DNA of 42,189 nt from an uncultured beta proteobacterium (GTDB lineage: Bacteria > Pseudomonadota > Gammaproteobacteria > Burkholderiales > Burkholderiaceae_C): the NCBI GenBank assembly GCA_903920695.1, contig CAIXNB010000121.1, forward strand, positions 1 through 42,189, in the 5' to 3' direction. The stretch's first letter is position 1; the number at the start of each line of letters is the position of its first letter. Positions 7,834 to 15,753 of the stretch are shown in pieces. Below the pieces are notes generated by a model, which was given only the letters and a program-made list of their open reading frames with translations, was not told the origin of the DNA and searched no databases. Position numbers and translations under genes: made by a program.

Positions 7834-7942
7834 TCCGAGGAGCGTTGCAGTTCACACATGTTGAATGAGGCTCGGACCGCATGCTTTGGCAAGGGCCGAA
7901 TCATCGCATCAACCGCGCTCACCCACTGCTCAGTGAGGTGAG
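7834..7942 (+). promoter_or_regulatory. S-adenosylhomocysteine (SAH) riboswitch with overlapping downstream hairpin
   Basis: The leader shows the conserved SAH-riboswitch core CATCCGAGGAGCG. CCGAG (7835-7839) pairs with CTCGG (7871-7875). GAGCG (7840-7844) can form the pseudoknot with CGCTC (7916-7920). The aptamer therefore spans about 7834-7922. CTCAC (7918-7922) can alternatively pair with GTGAG (7938-7942) around an inner CACT/AGTG stem, giving a hairpin that competes with the pseudoknot. SAH riboswitches turn on ahcY when toxic SAH accumulates, and the next gene is ahcY. The probable ribosome site GGAG lies further on, at 7992-7995. Confidence 0.88.
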
Positions 7943-8001
7943 TCTTTCGAAAAGATCTCCTGCGCCGGCAGTGGTCCATTAAATCAACTTTGGAGCAAGC
8001 C

Positions 8002-9450
8002 ATGAGCGCCGCATCGAAAACTGTCAAGAACCAAGATCACGTGATTGCCGACCTGGGCCTGGCCGCCTGGGGGCGCAAGGAATTGAACATTGCCCAGACC
8101 GAAATGCCGGGCTTGATGGCGATTCGCGAGGAGTTCGCCAAGTCGCAGCCGCTCAAGGGCGCGCGCATCACCGGCTCGCTGCACATGACGATCCAGACCG
8201 GCGTGCTGGTCGAAACCCTGCAGGCGCTCGGTGCCGAGGTGCGCTGGGCTTCGTGCAACATCTTCTCGACGCAGGACCACGCCGCTGCGGCGCTGGTCGA
8301 AGCCGGGACGCCGGTGTTTGCTTACAAGGGCGAGACCCTGGTTGACTACTGGGATTACACGCACCGCATCTTTGAATTCGGCCCCAAGGGTTCCAAGACC
8401 GAAGGCCCGAACATGATTCTGGACGACGGCGGCGATGCCACCTTGCTGATGCACCTGGGTGCCCGCGCCGAGACTGACATCAAGCTGCTGGACAAGCCCG
8501 GCAGCGAAGAAGAGATCTGCCTGTTCAACGCGATCAAGGCCAAGCTCAAGCTGGACCCCACCTGGTACAGCCGGCGCCTGAAAAACATCATCGGCGTGAC
8601 CGAGGAAACCACTACCGGCGTGCACCGCCTCAATGAGATGTCGGCCAAGGGCAGCCTGAAGCTGCGCGCCATCAACGTCAATGACTCGGTGACCAAGAGC
8701 AAGTTCGACAACCTGTACGGTTGCCGCGAGTCGCTGGTTGACGCCATCAAGCGCGCCACCGACGTGATGATCGCCGGCAAGGTCGCCTGCGTTGCCGGCT
8801 ACGGCGATGTCGGCAAGGGTTCAGCCCAGGCCCTGCGCGCGCTCTCGGCCCAGGTCTGGGTGACGGAGATTGACCCGATCAACGCCTTGCAGGCGGCGAT
8901 GGAGGGCTACAAGGTCGTGACCATGGAGTACGCGGCCGACAAGTGCGACATCTTCGTGACCTGCACCGGCAACAAGAACGTCATCACCTACAAGCACATG
9001 GCGGCCATGAAAGACCAGGCCATCGTCTGCAACATCGGCCATTTCGACAATGAAATCGACGTCGCGTCGCTCGACAAGTGCAAGTGGGAAGAGATCAAGC
9101 CGCAGGTCGATCACGTGATCTTCCCGGCCAAGGGCAAGACACCGTCCAAGCGCATCATCCTGCTGGCCAAGGGCCGCCTGGTGAACCTGGGTTGCGGCAC
9201 GGGACACCCCAGTTTCGTGATGTCATCGAGCTTTGCGAACCAGACCATCGCCCAGATCGAACTGTTCACCAAGCCCAAGGAATACAAGGTTGGCAAGGTC
9301 TACGTGCTGCCCAAGCACCTCGACGAGAAGGTGGCGCGCCTGCACCTGAAGAAGGTCGGCGCCATGCTGAGCGAACTGACCGATGAGCAGGCCGCCTACA
9401 TCGGCGTTAACAAGGCCGGCCCGTACAAGGCCGACACGTATCGTTATTAA
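8002..9450 (+). CDS. ahcY: Adenosylhomocysteinase (SAH hydrolase)
   Basis: AhcY hydrolyses S-adenosylhomocysteine to homocysteine and adenosine, removing the product inhibitor of SAM-dependent methyltransferases. It is a cytoplasmic NAD-containing enzyme. The 482-aa product shows the substrate-domain segments [11 protein letters not shown] and [13 protein letters not shown], the mid region [12 protein letters not shown], the NAD-binding loop GYGDVGKG (residues 266-273), and a C-terminus ending KADTYRY. I chose ATG 8002, preceded by GGAG at 7992-7995, over a TTG four codons upstream. An SAH riboswitch controls it. tlyA and metF follow on the same strand. Confidence 0.98.
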   Translation: MSAASKTVKNQDHVIADLGLAAWGRKELNIAQTEMPGLMAIREEFAKSQPLKGARITGSLHMTIQTGVLVETLQALGAEVRWASCNIFSTQDHAAAALVEAGTPVFAYKGETLVDYWDYTHRIFEFGPKGSKTEGPNMILDDGGDATLLMHLGARAETDIKLLDKPGSEEEICLFNAIKAKLKLDPTWYSRRLKNIIGVTEETTTGVHRLNEMSAKGSLKLRAINVNDSVTKSKFDNLYGCRESLVDAIKRATDVMIAGKVACVAGYGDVGKGSAQALRALSAQVWVTEIDPINALQAAMEGYKVVTMEYAADKCDIFVTCTGNKNVITYKHMAAMKDQAIVCNIGHFDNEIDVASLDKCKWEEIKPQVDHVIFPAKGKTPSKRIILLAKGRLVNLGCGTGHPSFVMSSSFANQTIAQIELFTKPKEYKVGKVYVLPKHLDEKVARLHLKKVGAMLSELTDEQAAYIGVNKAGPYKADTYRY

Positions 9451-9460
9451 AAAAGGAAGT

Positions 9461-9516
9461 TGTCATTGCGGGCTTGACCCGCAATCCATGGATGCCGGAT
9501 CATGTCCGGCATGACA
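9461..9516. repeat. Dispersed palindromic repeat, complete 56-bp copy
   Basis: The two hairpins are TTGCGGGCTTGACCCGCAA (9466-9484) and TGCCGGATCATGTCCGGCA (9493-9511), joined by TCCATGGA, with inverted outer ends TGTCAT and ATGACA. The parts match those at 3641-3710 in swapped order. It lies in the 76-bp gap between ahcY and tlyA, where it could reduce readthrough or protect the ahcY message end. Confidence 0.82.
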
Positions 9517-9526
9517 AACACAAATT

Positions 9527-10342
9527 ATGCGTGCTGATCAATTACTCGTTCAACGGCAACTGGCGACCAGCCGCGCGCAGGCGCAGCGGCTGATTGCCAA
9601 TGGCCTGCAATGGCGCAAGGGCGACGAGTGGAAATCGGTCACCAAGAACGGTGACGAGATTCCGGAGGAGGCCGAGGTGCGTCTGCTCGACGACTCCGAG
9701 GCGCGCTACGTCTCGCGCGGCGGGCTCAAGCTTGAGGCCGCATTGGCCAAGATTGGCCTGTCGGTTGCCGGCCTGGCCTGCCTCGATGTCGGCCAGTCCA
9801 CCGGTGGCTTTACCGACTGCCTGCTGCAGCAGGGGGCTGCGTCAGTGGTGGGTGTCGATGTCGGCAGCGCGCAGTTGCATCCGCGCTTGCGCGAAGACCC
9901 GCGCGTGCTGTGCGTCGAGAAAGTCAATGCGCGCTCCTTGGTGGCGGCCGATCTGGTCGAGGCCTATGCGCATAGCACCGGCGCCGACGGCCAGTTTGCG
10001 GTGGAGGAGGGCGAAGCGTCGGAGTTTGTGCCCGAGTTTGATCTGGTTGTGGCCGATCTCTCGTTCATCTCGCAGACCCTGGTGCTGCCGGCCATCGTGC
10101 CGCTGCTCAAGCGCGGTGGCAAGCTGCTGACGCTGGTCAAGCCGCAGTTCGAACTGCAGCCGGGTCAGGTTGGCAAGCACGGCATTGTCAAGGATGCTTC
10201 GTTCTATCCTTTGATCGAGCAGCGTCTACGCGATGCCTGCGCTGCCCTCGGTTTGAAAGTGACTGCGTGGTTTGATTCGCCGATTGCCGGGGGCGACGGC
10301 AACCGCGAATTTTTCATCGCTGCCATCTGGCCGCCTGTTTAA
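9527..10342 (+). CDS. tlyA: TlyA family rRNA 2'-O-methyltransferase (often labelled hemolysin)
   Basis: TlyA proteins methylate ribose 2'-OH groups of rRNA using SAM. The 271-aa product has an N-terminal S4 RNA-binding domain (about residues 1-62: RADQLLVQRQLATSRAQAQR) and the linker YVSRGGLKLEAAL. An FtsJ-like methyltransferase domain follows, with SAM site LDVGQSTGGFTDCLLQ and the segments VVADLSFISQTLVLP and LVKPQFE. The name hemolysin is historical and should not be read as a toxin function. Placed after ahcY and before metF, it is a consumer of the methyl groups those enzymes support. The start is ATG 9527. Confidence 0.9.
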   Translation: MRADQLLVQRQLATSRAQAQRLIANGLQWRKGDEWKSVTKNGDEIPEEAEVRLLDDSEARYVSRGGLKLEAALAKIGLSVAGLACLDVGQSTGGFTDCLLQQGAASVVGVDVGSAQLHPRLREDPRVLCVEKVNARSLVAADLVEAYAHSTGADGQFAVEEGEASEFVPEFDLVVADLSFISQTLVLPAIVPLLKRGGKLLTLVKPQFELQPGQVGKHGIVKDASFYPLIEQRLRDACAALGLKVTAWFDSPIAGGDGNREFFIAAIWPPV

Positions 10343-10394
10343 ACTTGTCGTGACGAAAATCTGAATCCATTGAAGCGCCCTTTCCAGACCGATC

Positions 10395-11231
10395 ATGAGC
10401 GATAACCCGACCACGCCCCTGAGCTTTGAGTTCTTTCCACCGAAAACCCCCGAGGGCGTGGAAAAACTGCGCCTGGTGCGCCAGCAGTTGTACGCGCTCA
10501 AGCCCGAGTTCTGCTCGGTGACTTTTGGCGCCGGCGGCTCGACGCAGGAGGGCACTTTCAACGCCGTGCGCGACATCCTGGCCGAGGGCCAGAGCGCGGC
10601 CTCCCATCTGTCTTGCATCGGCGCTACACGTGCCAACGTGGCGGCGCAACTGATTACGCTCAAGGCCATGGGCGTCAAGCGCCTGGTGACGCTGCGCGGC
10701 GACCTGCCCAGTGGCTACGGCACGGGTGGTGAATTCCATTACGCCAGTGACCTGGTGGCCTTCATCCGCGCCGAGACGGGTGACTACTTTCACATCGAAG
10801 TGGCAGCCTACCCGGAAACGCACCCCCAGGCTCGCTCGCCGGCGAGCGATCTGCAGGCGTTTGCGACCAAGGTGCGCGCCGGTGTCAACTCGGCCATCAC
10901 GCAGTATTTCTACAACACCGATGCCTATTTCCGCTTTGTCGAAGATGTTGAGGCGCTGGGTTTGAATGTGCCGGTGGTGCCCGGCATCATGCCGATCACG
11001 AGTTCCACGCAACTGATGCGTTTCTCCGATGCCTGCGGCGCTGAAATTCCGCGCTGGATTCGCCTGCGTCTGCAAAGCTTCGGTGACGACACCCAGTCCA
11101 TCAAGGCCTTTGGCTTGGACGTGGTGACGGACCTGTGTGAACAACTGCGCGCTGGCAAAGCGCCAGGGCTGCACTTCTACAGCATGAACCAGAGCGCGGC
11201 GATACTGGAAATTTGCCGTCGGCTGGTTTGA
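10395..11231 (+). CDS. metF: Methylenetetrahydrofolate reductase
   Basis: MetF reduces 5,10-methylene-THF to 5-methyl-THF, the methyl donor for methionine synthesis, using FAD. The 278-aa TIM-barrel protein shows SFEFFPPKTPEG near the start, VTFGAGGSTQEGT, LVTLRGDLPSG, FHIEVAAYPETHP, and the FAD/folate region ITQYFYNTDAYFRF followed by VPGIMPITS. Length is standard for short bacterial MetF. The start is ATG 10395, 52 bp after tlyA. With ahcY upstream it forms a methionine/SAM-cycle cluster that may be co-transcribed under the SAH riboswitch. Only 16 bp separate it from the convergent YhgE-type gene. Confidence 0.95.
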   Translation: MSDNPTTPLSFEFFPPKTPEGVEKLRLVRQQLYALKPEFCSVTFGAGGSTQEGTFNAVRDILAEGQSAASHLSCIGATRANVAAQLITLKAMGVKRLVTLRGDLPSGYGTGGEFHYASDLVAFIRAETGDYFHIEVAAYPETHPQARSPASDLQAFATKVRAGVNSAITQYFYNTDAYFRFVEDVEALGLNVPVVPGIMPITSSTQLMRFSDACGAEIPRWIRLRLQSFGDDTQSIKAFGLDVVTDLCEQLRAGKAPGLHFYSMNQSAAILEICRRLV

Positions 11232-11247
11232 TCCACCTGCACTCGGT

Positions 11248-13098
11248 TCAAAGGTCGATACCGGCCCGGTAATCGGCATCGGCAACGACCTTCCAGCGCC
11301 CGGCGATGCCGGCCAGCAGCAGGGCCACCAGGCCCGCGACAATGACCGTGCTCCAGGCCTGCGCCCAGCCATGATCGAAGGCGCCGAACAGGGTGGCGCG
11401 AAAGGCTTTGACGACCCAGGTGAAGGGCAGCCAGTCGTGCACGGTTTGGAACAGTCCACCGCTGAGTTCAACTGGAATCACCCCGCCGCCTGCGGCGAGC
11501 TGCAGCGTCAGCAGCAGCACGGCCAGCAGTTTGCTGGCTTCGCCAAAGATGCGCAGCAGTGCGAACAACATGGCCAGGAAGACCCAGGAAGCCACTGCCA
11601 TCGTCAGCAGCAGGGTGCCGTAGGACGGCACCTGTACGCCCAGGCCGTAGACCAACATCAGGAAGGCCAGGCCGGATTGCAGCAGGGTCATGGCCGCCGG
11701 GACGATGAACTTGCCCAGGGTTTGTGCCAGCCGCGGTGCGTGAGCCAGACTGGCCGGCATCAGGTTGAGATTGAACAGGTAGGCTGCCATCACGGCACCG
11801 ATCCACAGCGCCAACGCCACCATGTTGGGCGCGAAGGCACTGCCGTTGTTGGGCACCGGTGCGAGGTTTTCCAGGTCGGTTTCGACCGAATCGGCCAAGC
11901 CGCGTGCGCTGCCTTCAAGTTTGCCGATCGAAGCGGGCATGGCCGCGTCGAGCAGCTTGATGCCGTCGCGCACGCGCAAGGCGCCGTCCGACAGCGTCGA
12001 GCCGCCGGCGGCGAAGGCGTCGAGCTGCTCGTCACCCGGCAGACGCGCCGTCATGCTGCGCACGCCGCTACCGAGTGCACTCATGCCGTCGCTCAACTTG
12101 GCCACGCCACTGTCCAATTGCTCGGCGCCCTGCGTCAACTGCGCGTTGGCGTTGCGGGCGCGGCCCAGGCCTTCGCCAAGTTGGCTGGCGCCGCTGGCCA
12201 GCGCGCCGGCACCAGCCGCCAGCTTGTCGCCGACAAATGGCAGGGGTTCGCTTTGTTCCTGTAACTGCCGTCCACCCTCGGCCAGTTGGCTTGCGCCGGT
12301 CTGCAATTGCTGCAGGCCGCCGCCCAACTCGCGCTGACCGGCGACCAGTTGCTGAGAGCCTGTCTTCAGCGCCTTGAGGTCGGCATCAGCCGGCAAACGC
12401 GACTCGATGCTGCGCACGCCGGTTGCGACCTGATGGAATCCGCCAGCCAGCTGCGTTGCGGCGTCGCTGTACTGGTTGACGCCCTCGCTGAGCTTTTGTG
12501 CACCAGCGCGCAGTTGCGTCACGCCGGCCTTGAGATGGGACAGGCTCTTTTTCGAACCTTCGGCCGTGGACAGCACCATGGCCCAGCGCTTTTCATTGAG
12601 CGTTTCGTTGACCTGATGACCGAGCTCGGTCGCGAAGCGCCGCGCGAAGCCGGCGCCGGAGTAGTTGTTGCCCTCTGACAGGATGACGCGGATCTTGCCA
12701 CCGCCCGCGACCGCACCGGGCAGCGCCTGGGCACTGAAGTCCTTTGGGATGATGACGGCAAAGCTCAACTCCCCGGAGCTGACCGCGCGCCGCGCTGCCT
12801 CCGGATCGCTCATGCGGCGCCAACCGAACAGGGCCTTGCCCACAATGGCGTCGCTGAGTTCCTGTCCAACGTTGGTATTCTGACCCTGGTAGCGCACGCC
12901 GACATCCAGGTTGACCAAGGCCGCAGGCAGGGCGCCGGTCTTGGCATTGGGGTCCCAGACGCTGGAGAGGTAGATCAGCGCGTAGATCGCGGGCACCACC
13001 GAGACCGCCAGCACGGCCAACCGAAGCATGCGGTTGCGCCCGAGCAGGGCCAGATCGGCACGCGCCAGGCGCAGGATATTCGCAATGAGCTTGAACAT
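11248..13098 (-). CDS. YhgE/Pip domain membrane protein (ABC-2-like) with long Gly-rich repeat region
   Basis: This 616-aa protein has one membrane segment near residues 27-47 (the MLRLAVLAVSVVPAIYALIY stretch). An extracytoplasmic region follows, and about six C-terminal membrane segments start near residue 420, an ABC-2 permease-like block. This architecture matches the YhgE/Pip family (phage infection protein in Gram-positives). Between about residues 190 and 400 there is a repeating seven-residue pattern with Leu and Gly (QLAEGGRQL, QLGEGLGRA, QLTQGAEQLDSGVAKLSDG), likely a long helical hairpin or coiled coil. Function in proteobacteria is not established; export or envelope roles have been proposed. 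The start is ATG 13098. Confidence 0.8.
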   Translation of the reverse strand: MFKLIANILRLARADLALLGRNRMLRLAVLAVSVVPAIYALIYLSSVWDPNAKTGALPAALVNLDVGVRYQGQNTNVGQELSDAIVGKALFGWRRMSDPEAARRAVSSGELSFAVIIPKDFSAQALPGAVAGGGKIRVILSEGNNYSGAGFARRFATELGHQVNETLNEKRWAMVLSTAEGSKKSLSHLKAGVTQLRAGAQKLSEGVNQYSDAATQLAGGFHQVATGVRSIESRLPADADLKALKTGSQQLVAGQRELGGGLQQLQTGASQLAEGGRQLQEQSEPLPFVGDKLAAGAGALASGASQLGEGLGRARNANAQLTQGAEQLDSGVAKLSDGMSALGSGVRSMTARLPGDEQLDAFAAGGSTLSDGALRVRDGIKLLDAAMPASIGKLEGSARGLADSVETDLENLAPVPNNGSAFAPNMVALALWIGAVMAAYLFNLNLMPASLAHAPRLAQTLGKFIVPAAMTLLQSGLAFLMLVYGLGVQVPSYGTLLLTMAVASWVFLAMLFALLRIFGEASKLLAVLLLTLQLAAGGGVIPVELSGGLFQTVHDWLPFTWVVKAFRATLFGAFDHGWAQAWSTVIVAGLVALLLAGIAGRWKVVADADYRAGIDL

Positions 13099-13199
13099 GG
13101 GTGCAAGTCTAGCCGGAGGCCCTCACTTTCGGAACGGGGAGCTCCGAATTCGGGAAGGTGCTAATCTTGGCACCGTTGTCACAACCCTGAGAGGACGCC

Positions 13200-14237
13200 A
13201 TGCGTTATCGATTGCTGGGCCGGACCGGCCTTTATGTCTCGGAGCTTTGCCTGGGAACCATGACTTTCGGCGGCCAGGGTTTCTGGAAGGTGATGGGCGG
13301 CCTCGGACAGGACGATGCCACAGCGCTGGTCAAGCAGGCCTTTGACGCCGGCGTGAATTTCATCGACACCGCCAATGTGTACTCGCTCGGCGAATCAGAA
13401 ACGATCACAGGGCAGGCGATCAAGAGCCTGGGTCTGCCGCGCGACGAACTGGTGGTGGCGACCAAGGCGACTGGCGTCATGAACGAGGCGGCCATCAATG
13501 CGCAGGGCCAGTCGCGCTATCACCTGATGAACCAGGTCGATGCCAGCCTCAAGCGCCTGCAACTTGACCATATCGATCTCTACCAGTTGCACGGCTTTGA
13601 TCCGTTGACGCCGCTCGATGAGGTGCTGTCCACGCTCAATGACCTGGTACGTTCCGGCAAGGTGCGCTACATCGGCCTGTGCAACATGGCGGCTTGGCAG
13701 ATCATGAAAGGCCTGGCGATCTCTGAGAAGAAGCACTGGGCCCGCTTCGAGAGTGTGCAGGCCTATTACACCGTGGCCGGGCGCGATCTGGAGCGCGAAG
13801 TTCTGCCCTTGATCAAGGACCAGCAACTCGGGCTCATGGTCTGGAGTCCGCTCGCCGGTGGTTTGCTCAGTGGCAAGTTCAGCCCGGATGGCAGTGGCCC
13901 GGCGGGCGCACGGCGCGCGAACTTCGACTTTCCCGTGGTGGACCGGCCACGCGCCTTTCGCGTCGTTGACGCGATGCGTCCGATTGCGCAGCGCCATCAG
14001 GTTTCAGTGGCACAGGTGGCGCTGGCCTGGCTGCTCAGCCGCCTGCCGGTGAGTACGGTGATCATGGGCGCCAGGTCGTTGGAGCAACTTGACGACAACC
14101 TGGGCACGTCGAAGTTGGCGTTGAGCGCCGAGGAGTTGACAGCGTTGGACGAGGTCAGCGCCTTGCCGCCTGAATATCCGGGATGGATGCTGGCCAGGCA
14201 GGGGCAGAGCCGCGCCACGCCACCGGTTCGGGTTTGA
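13200..14237 (+). CDS. Aldo/keto reductase
   Basis: This 345-aa NADPH-dependent oxidoreductase has a TIM-barrel fold. The catalytic tetrad is visible: Asp56 and Tyr61 in FIDTANVYSLGESE, Lys89 in VVATKATG, and His131 in DLYQLHGFD. The C-terminal cofactor segment includes STVIMGARSLEQLDDNLG. The N-terminus (YRLLGRTGLYVSELCLGTMTFGG) is typical of the YajO/PhdM-like bacterial group. The substrate is unknown. It is divergent from the YhgE-type gene; the 101-bp region between them contains an inverted repeat TTCGGA-N9-TCCGAA at 13128-13148. The next gene starts 23 bp downstream and is probably co-transcribed. Confidence 0.92.
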   Translation: MRYRLLGRTGLYVSELCLGTMTFGGQGFWKVMGGLGQDDATALVKQAFDAGVNFIDTANVYSLGESETITGQAIKSLGLPRDELVVATKATGVMNEAAINAQGQSRYHLMNQVDASLKRLQLDHIDLYQLHGFDPLTPLDEVLSTLNDLVRSGKVRYIGLCNMAAWQIMKGLAISEKKHWARFESVQAYYTVAGRDLEREVLPLIKDQQLGLMVWSPLAGGLLSGKFSPDGSGPAGARRANFDFPVVDRPRAFRVVDAMRPIAQRHQVSVAQVALAWLLSRLPVSTVIMGARSLEQLDDNLGTSKLALSAEELTALDEVSALPPEYPGWMLARQGQSRATPPVRV

Positions 14238-14260
14238 GTTTATTTACACAGGAGGTGATC

Positions 14261-14887
14261 ATGCGTGACGGAGTTCGAATTGTGGCCTTTGCCATTCTGG
14301 TTGCCGCCAAGTCGGCGTTGGCCGCCAGCGTTGTTGAATTGTGGGACCAGGTGGTCGCTCCGCCGGCGCCCAAGCTCGCGGCACCGACTGTCAAGGCCAA
14401 TGAAACCGCCTTGCTCTTGCTCGATATCGAGGAACTGACCTGCAATCAGGCGCAGCGCCCGCGCTGCGTGGCTGCGGTGCCGGCGATGGCCGCGTTTCTG
14501 GATAAGGCGCGCAGTGCGCACATGGCGGTTCTTTATAGCAACACCGGTGCCGGGTCGCGCGCAACCATTCTGCCGCCGGTCAGCCCAAGGGATGATGAAC
14601 TCATCGTCAAATCGACTGTTAACAAATTTTTCGGAACCAAGCTCGATGAGTACCTCAAGGTCAGAAATGTCAAGACCGTGATCGTTTGTGGGACCGGTGC
14701 CTTTGGTGCCGCGCTGCACACCGCGACCGCTGCGGCTCAGCTTGGCTACAAGATTGTCTTGCCGGTGGATTGCGTGCCGGGGGCAAGTCTGTATGAGGAG
14801 CAGGCGGCCGTCTGGAGTCTGATCAACGGGCCCGGCACGACGCGGGTCATCACAGCCACGACGCTGGATGCGATCAAGATCGAATAG
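14261..14887 (+). CDS. Exported isochorismatase-fold (cysteine hydrolase-like) protein without the usual Cys
   Basis: This 208-aa protein has an N-terminal signal-like segment (VRIVAFAILVAAKSALA) followed by an isochorismatase-type domain. The family Asp is Asp55 in LLLLDIEEL, and the Lys is Lys117 in IVKSTVNKFFGT. At the nucleophile position, six residues after the Gly of CGTGAFGAAL, there is Ala150 instead of Cys. A subfamily with GT-TNGAV-type sequences shares this, so it is probably an old feature. I chose ATG 14261 because a perfect Shine-Dalgarno AGGAGGTGATC stands just before it; an earlier GTG would start inside the reductase gene. The role is unknown; the Cys-based hydrolase mechanism is unlikely. 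Confidence 0.75.
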   Translation: MRDGVRIVAFAILVAAKSALAASVVELWDQVVAPPAPKLAAPTVKANETALLLLDIEELTCNQAQRPRCVAAVPAMAAFLDKARSAHMAVLYSNTGAGSRATILPPVSPRDDELIVKSTVNKFFGTKLDEYLKVRNVKTVIVCGTGAFGAALHTATAAAQLGYKIVLPVDCVPGASLYEEQAAVWSLINGPGTTRVITATTLDAIKIE

Positions 14888-15227
14888 CCCTGATTGGACC
14901 GCGCAGCGCCTTCTCGCGGCGCCCAAACTGGCGCCTAGCGCGAAAGCGCCAGCACCGGGGCCATGAGTCCGCCGTCTGATTCATCTTCTCAATTCAGCTT
15001 CGCTCAGGCTCATACCTGATTTGGAAAATACTTCAAGACAGTACTGATCCACCAGGGCGAGCGCAGCAGATAGGCAAACAAGGATTGATTCGACATCTTC
15101 AATTTCACAAATGTCATGATGTCGCCGCTGAAATAATGGATGAGGTCGGTAGCGATGGACGCCAGGATGATGCCGGCTGTACCCTTGTTCCTTGGATGTT
15201 AATTTGAACAAGAATGAAATTTTGTTC
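14888..15227. other. Gene-poor stretch with a possible eroded reading frame
   Basis: No complete gene is visible in these 340 bp. A weak inverted repeat TGGCGC/GCGCCA (about 14930-14954) follows the isochorismatase-fold gene. On the minus strand, about 15200 down to 15020, a frame of some 55 codons lacks any start codon before an internal Met but looks protein-like (GTAGIILASIATDLIHYFSG, later LLRSPWWISTVLKYF). It may be the tail of a lost gene. I do not recognise the family. Confidence 0.3.
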
Positions 15228-15557
15228 TCAACGCGCTGCTTTTGCCAAACACTGGTCCAATTTGGCGAGGTATTTGGTGAACAGCCGGGTGCCGACTACG
15301 TACTTGATACGGCCATCCAATGCGTCTTCTTCGAGGGAAATAAGCCCCTTGGTCCGCAGAGTTTTCAGTCGCCGGTGGACACTGCTGGGTGACACATCGG
15401 GCAGCATGCCCATCGCCTGAACAACGCTGATCTTGTTGCCGGTGTGCCATTCTTGAGCCAGTACGTTAAGTAGCTGGACTTCCGTCCCATCCATCTCGGG
15501 GTAACTTGGCAGTTGACGGACGGTATTGACGAGGCGAAGAAACTTTAGGTAGGACAT
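15228..15557 (-). CDS. Small winged helix-turn-helix (MarR-like) transcriptional regulator
   Basis: This 109-aa protein is predicted to bind DNA. The central part (about residues 40-85) reads as a winged helix: GNKISVVQAMGMLPDVSPSS contains the helix-turn-helix with VHRRLKTLRTKGLISL as recognition helix and start of the wing, then DGRIKYVV as the wing strand. There is no separate ligand domain. It is downstream of ispB and tRNA-Pro on the same strand. A perfect 10-bp inverted repeat (15593-15620) lies 36 bp upstream of its ATG and could be its own operator. The target is not known. Confidence 0.75.
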   Translation of the reverse strand: MSYLKFLRLVNTVRQLPSYPEMDGTEVQLLNVLAQEWHTGNKISVVQAMGMLPDVSPSSVHRRLKTLRTKGLISLEEDALDGRIKYVVGTRLFTKYLAKLDQCLAKAAR

Positions 15558-15592
15558 CGGCTCAAAGTAATTGGTTGACTAAATTCACTGAT

Positions 15593-15620
15593 TCTCAGCG
15601 GAGTTCAGGTTCCGCTGAGA
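15593..15620. promoter_or_regulatory. Perfect 10-bp inverted repeat, operator or tRNA-end hairpin
   Basis: TCTCAGCGGA (15593-15602) and TCCGCTGAGA (15611-15620) are exact reverse complements around an 8-base spacer. It lies between the 3' end of tRNA-Pro and the ATG of the regulator, both on the minus strand. There is no U-run after it, so a simple intrinsic terminator is not obvious. A regulator-binding site or a tRNA processing hairpin are both possible. Confidence 0.6.
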
Positions 15621-15648
15621 AATGTGAGAAAGACCAGAGAGAAAATTC

Positions 15649-15725
<77 letters not shown>

Positions 15726-15753
15726 AAATCTTGATTACCGCCTACTCGCGGGC

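Noticed and set aside
14981..15211. A 76-codon minus-strand frame
   Set aside because: The residues do not look like protein (HHPGVHRYRPHPLFQRRHH). The neighbouring frame in the same DNA looks more protein-like, but it lacks a start codon.
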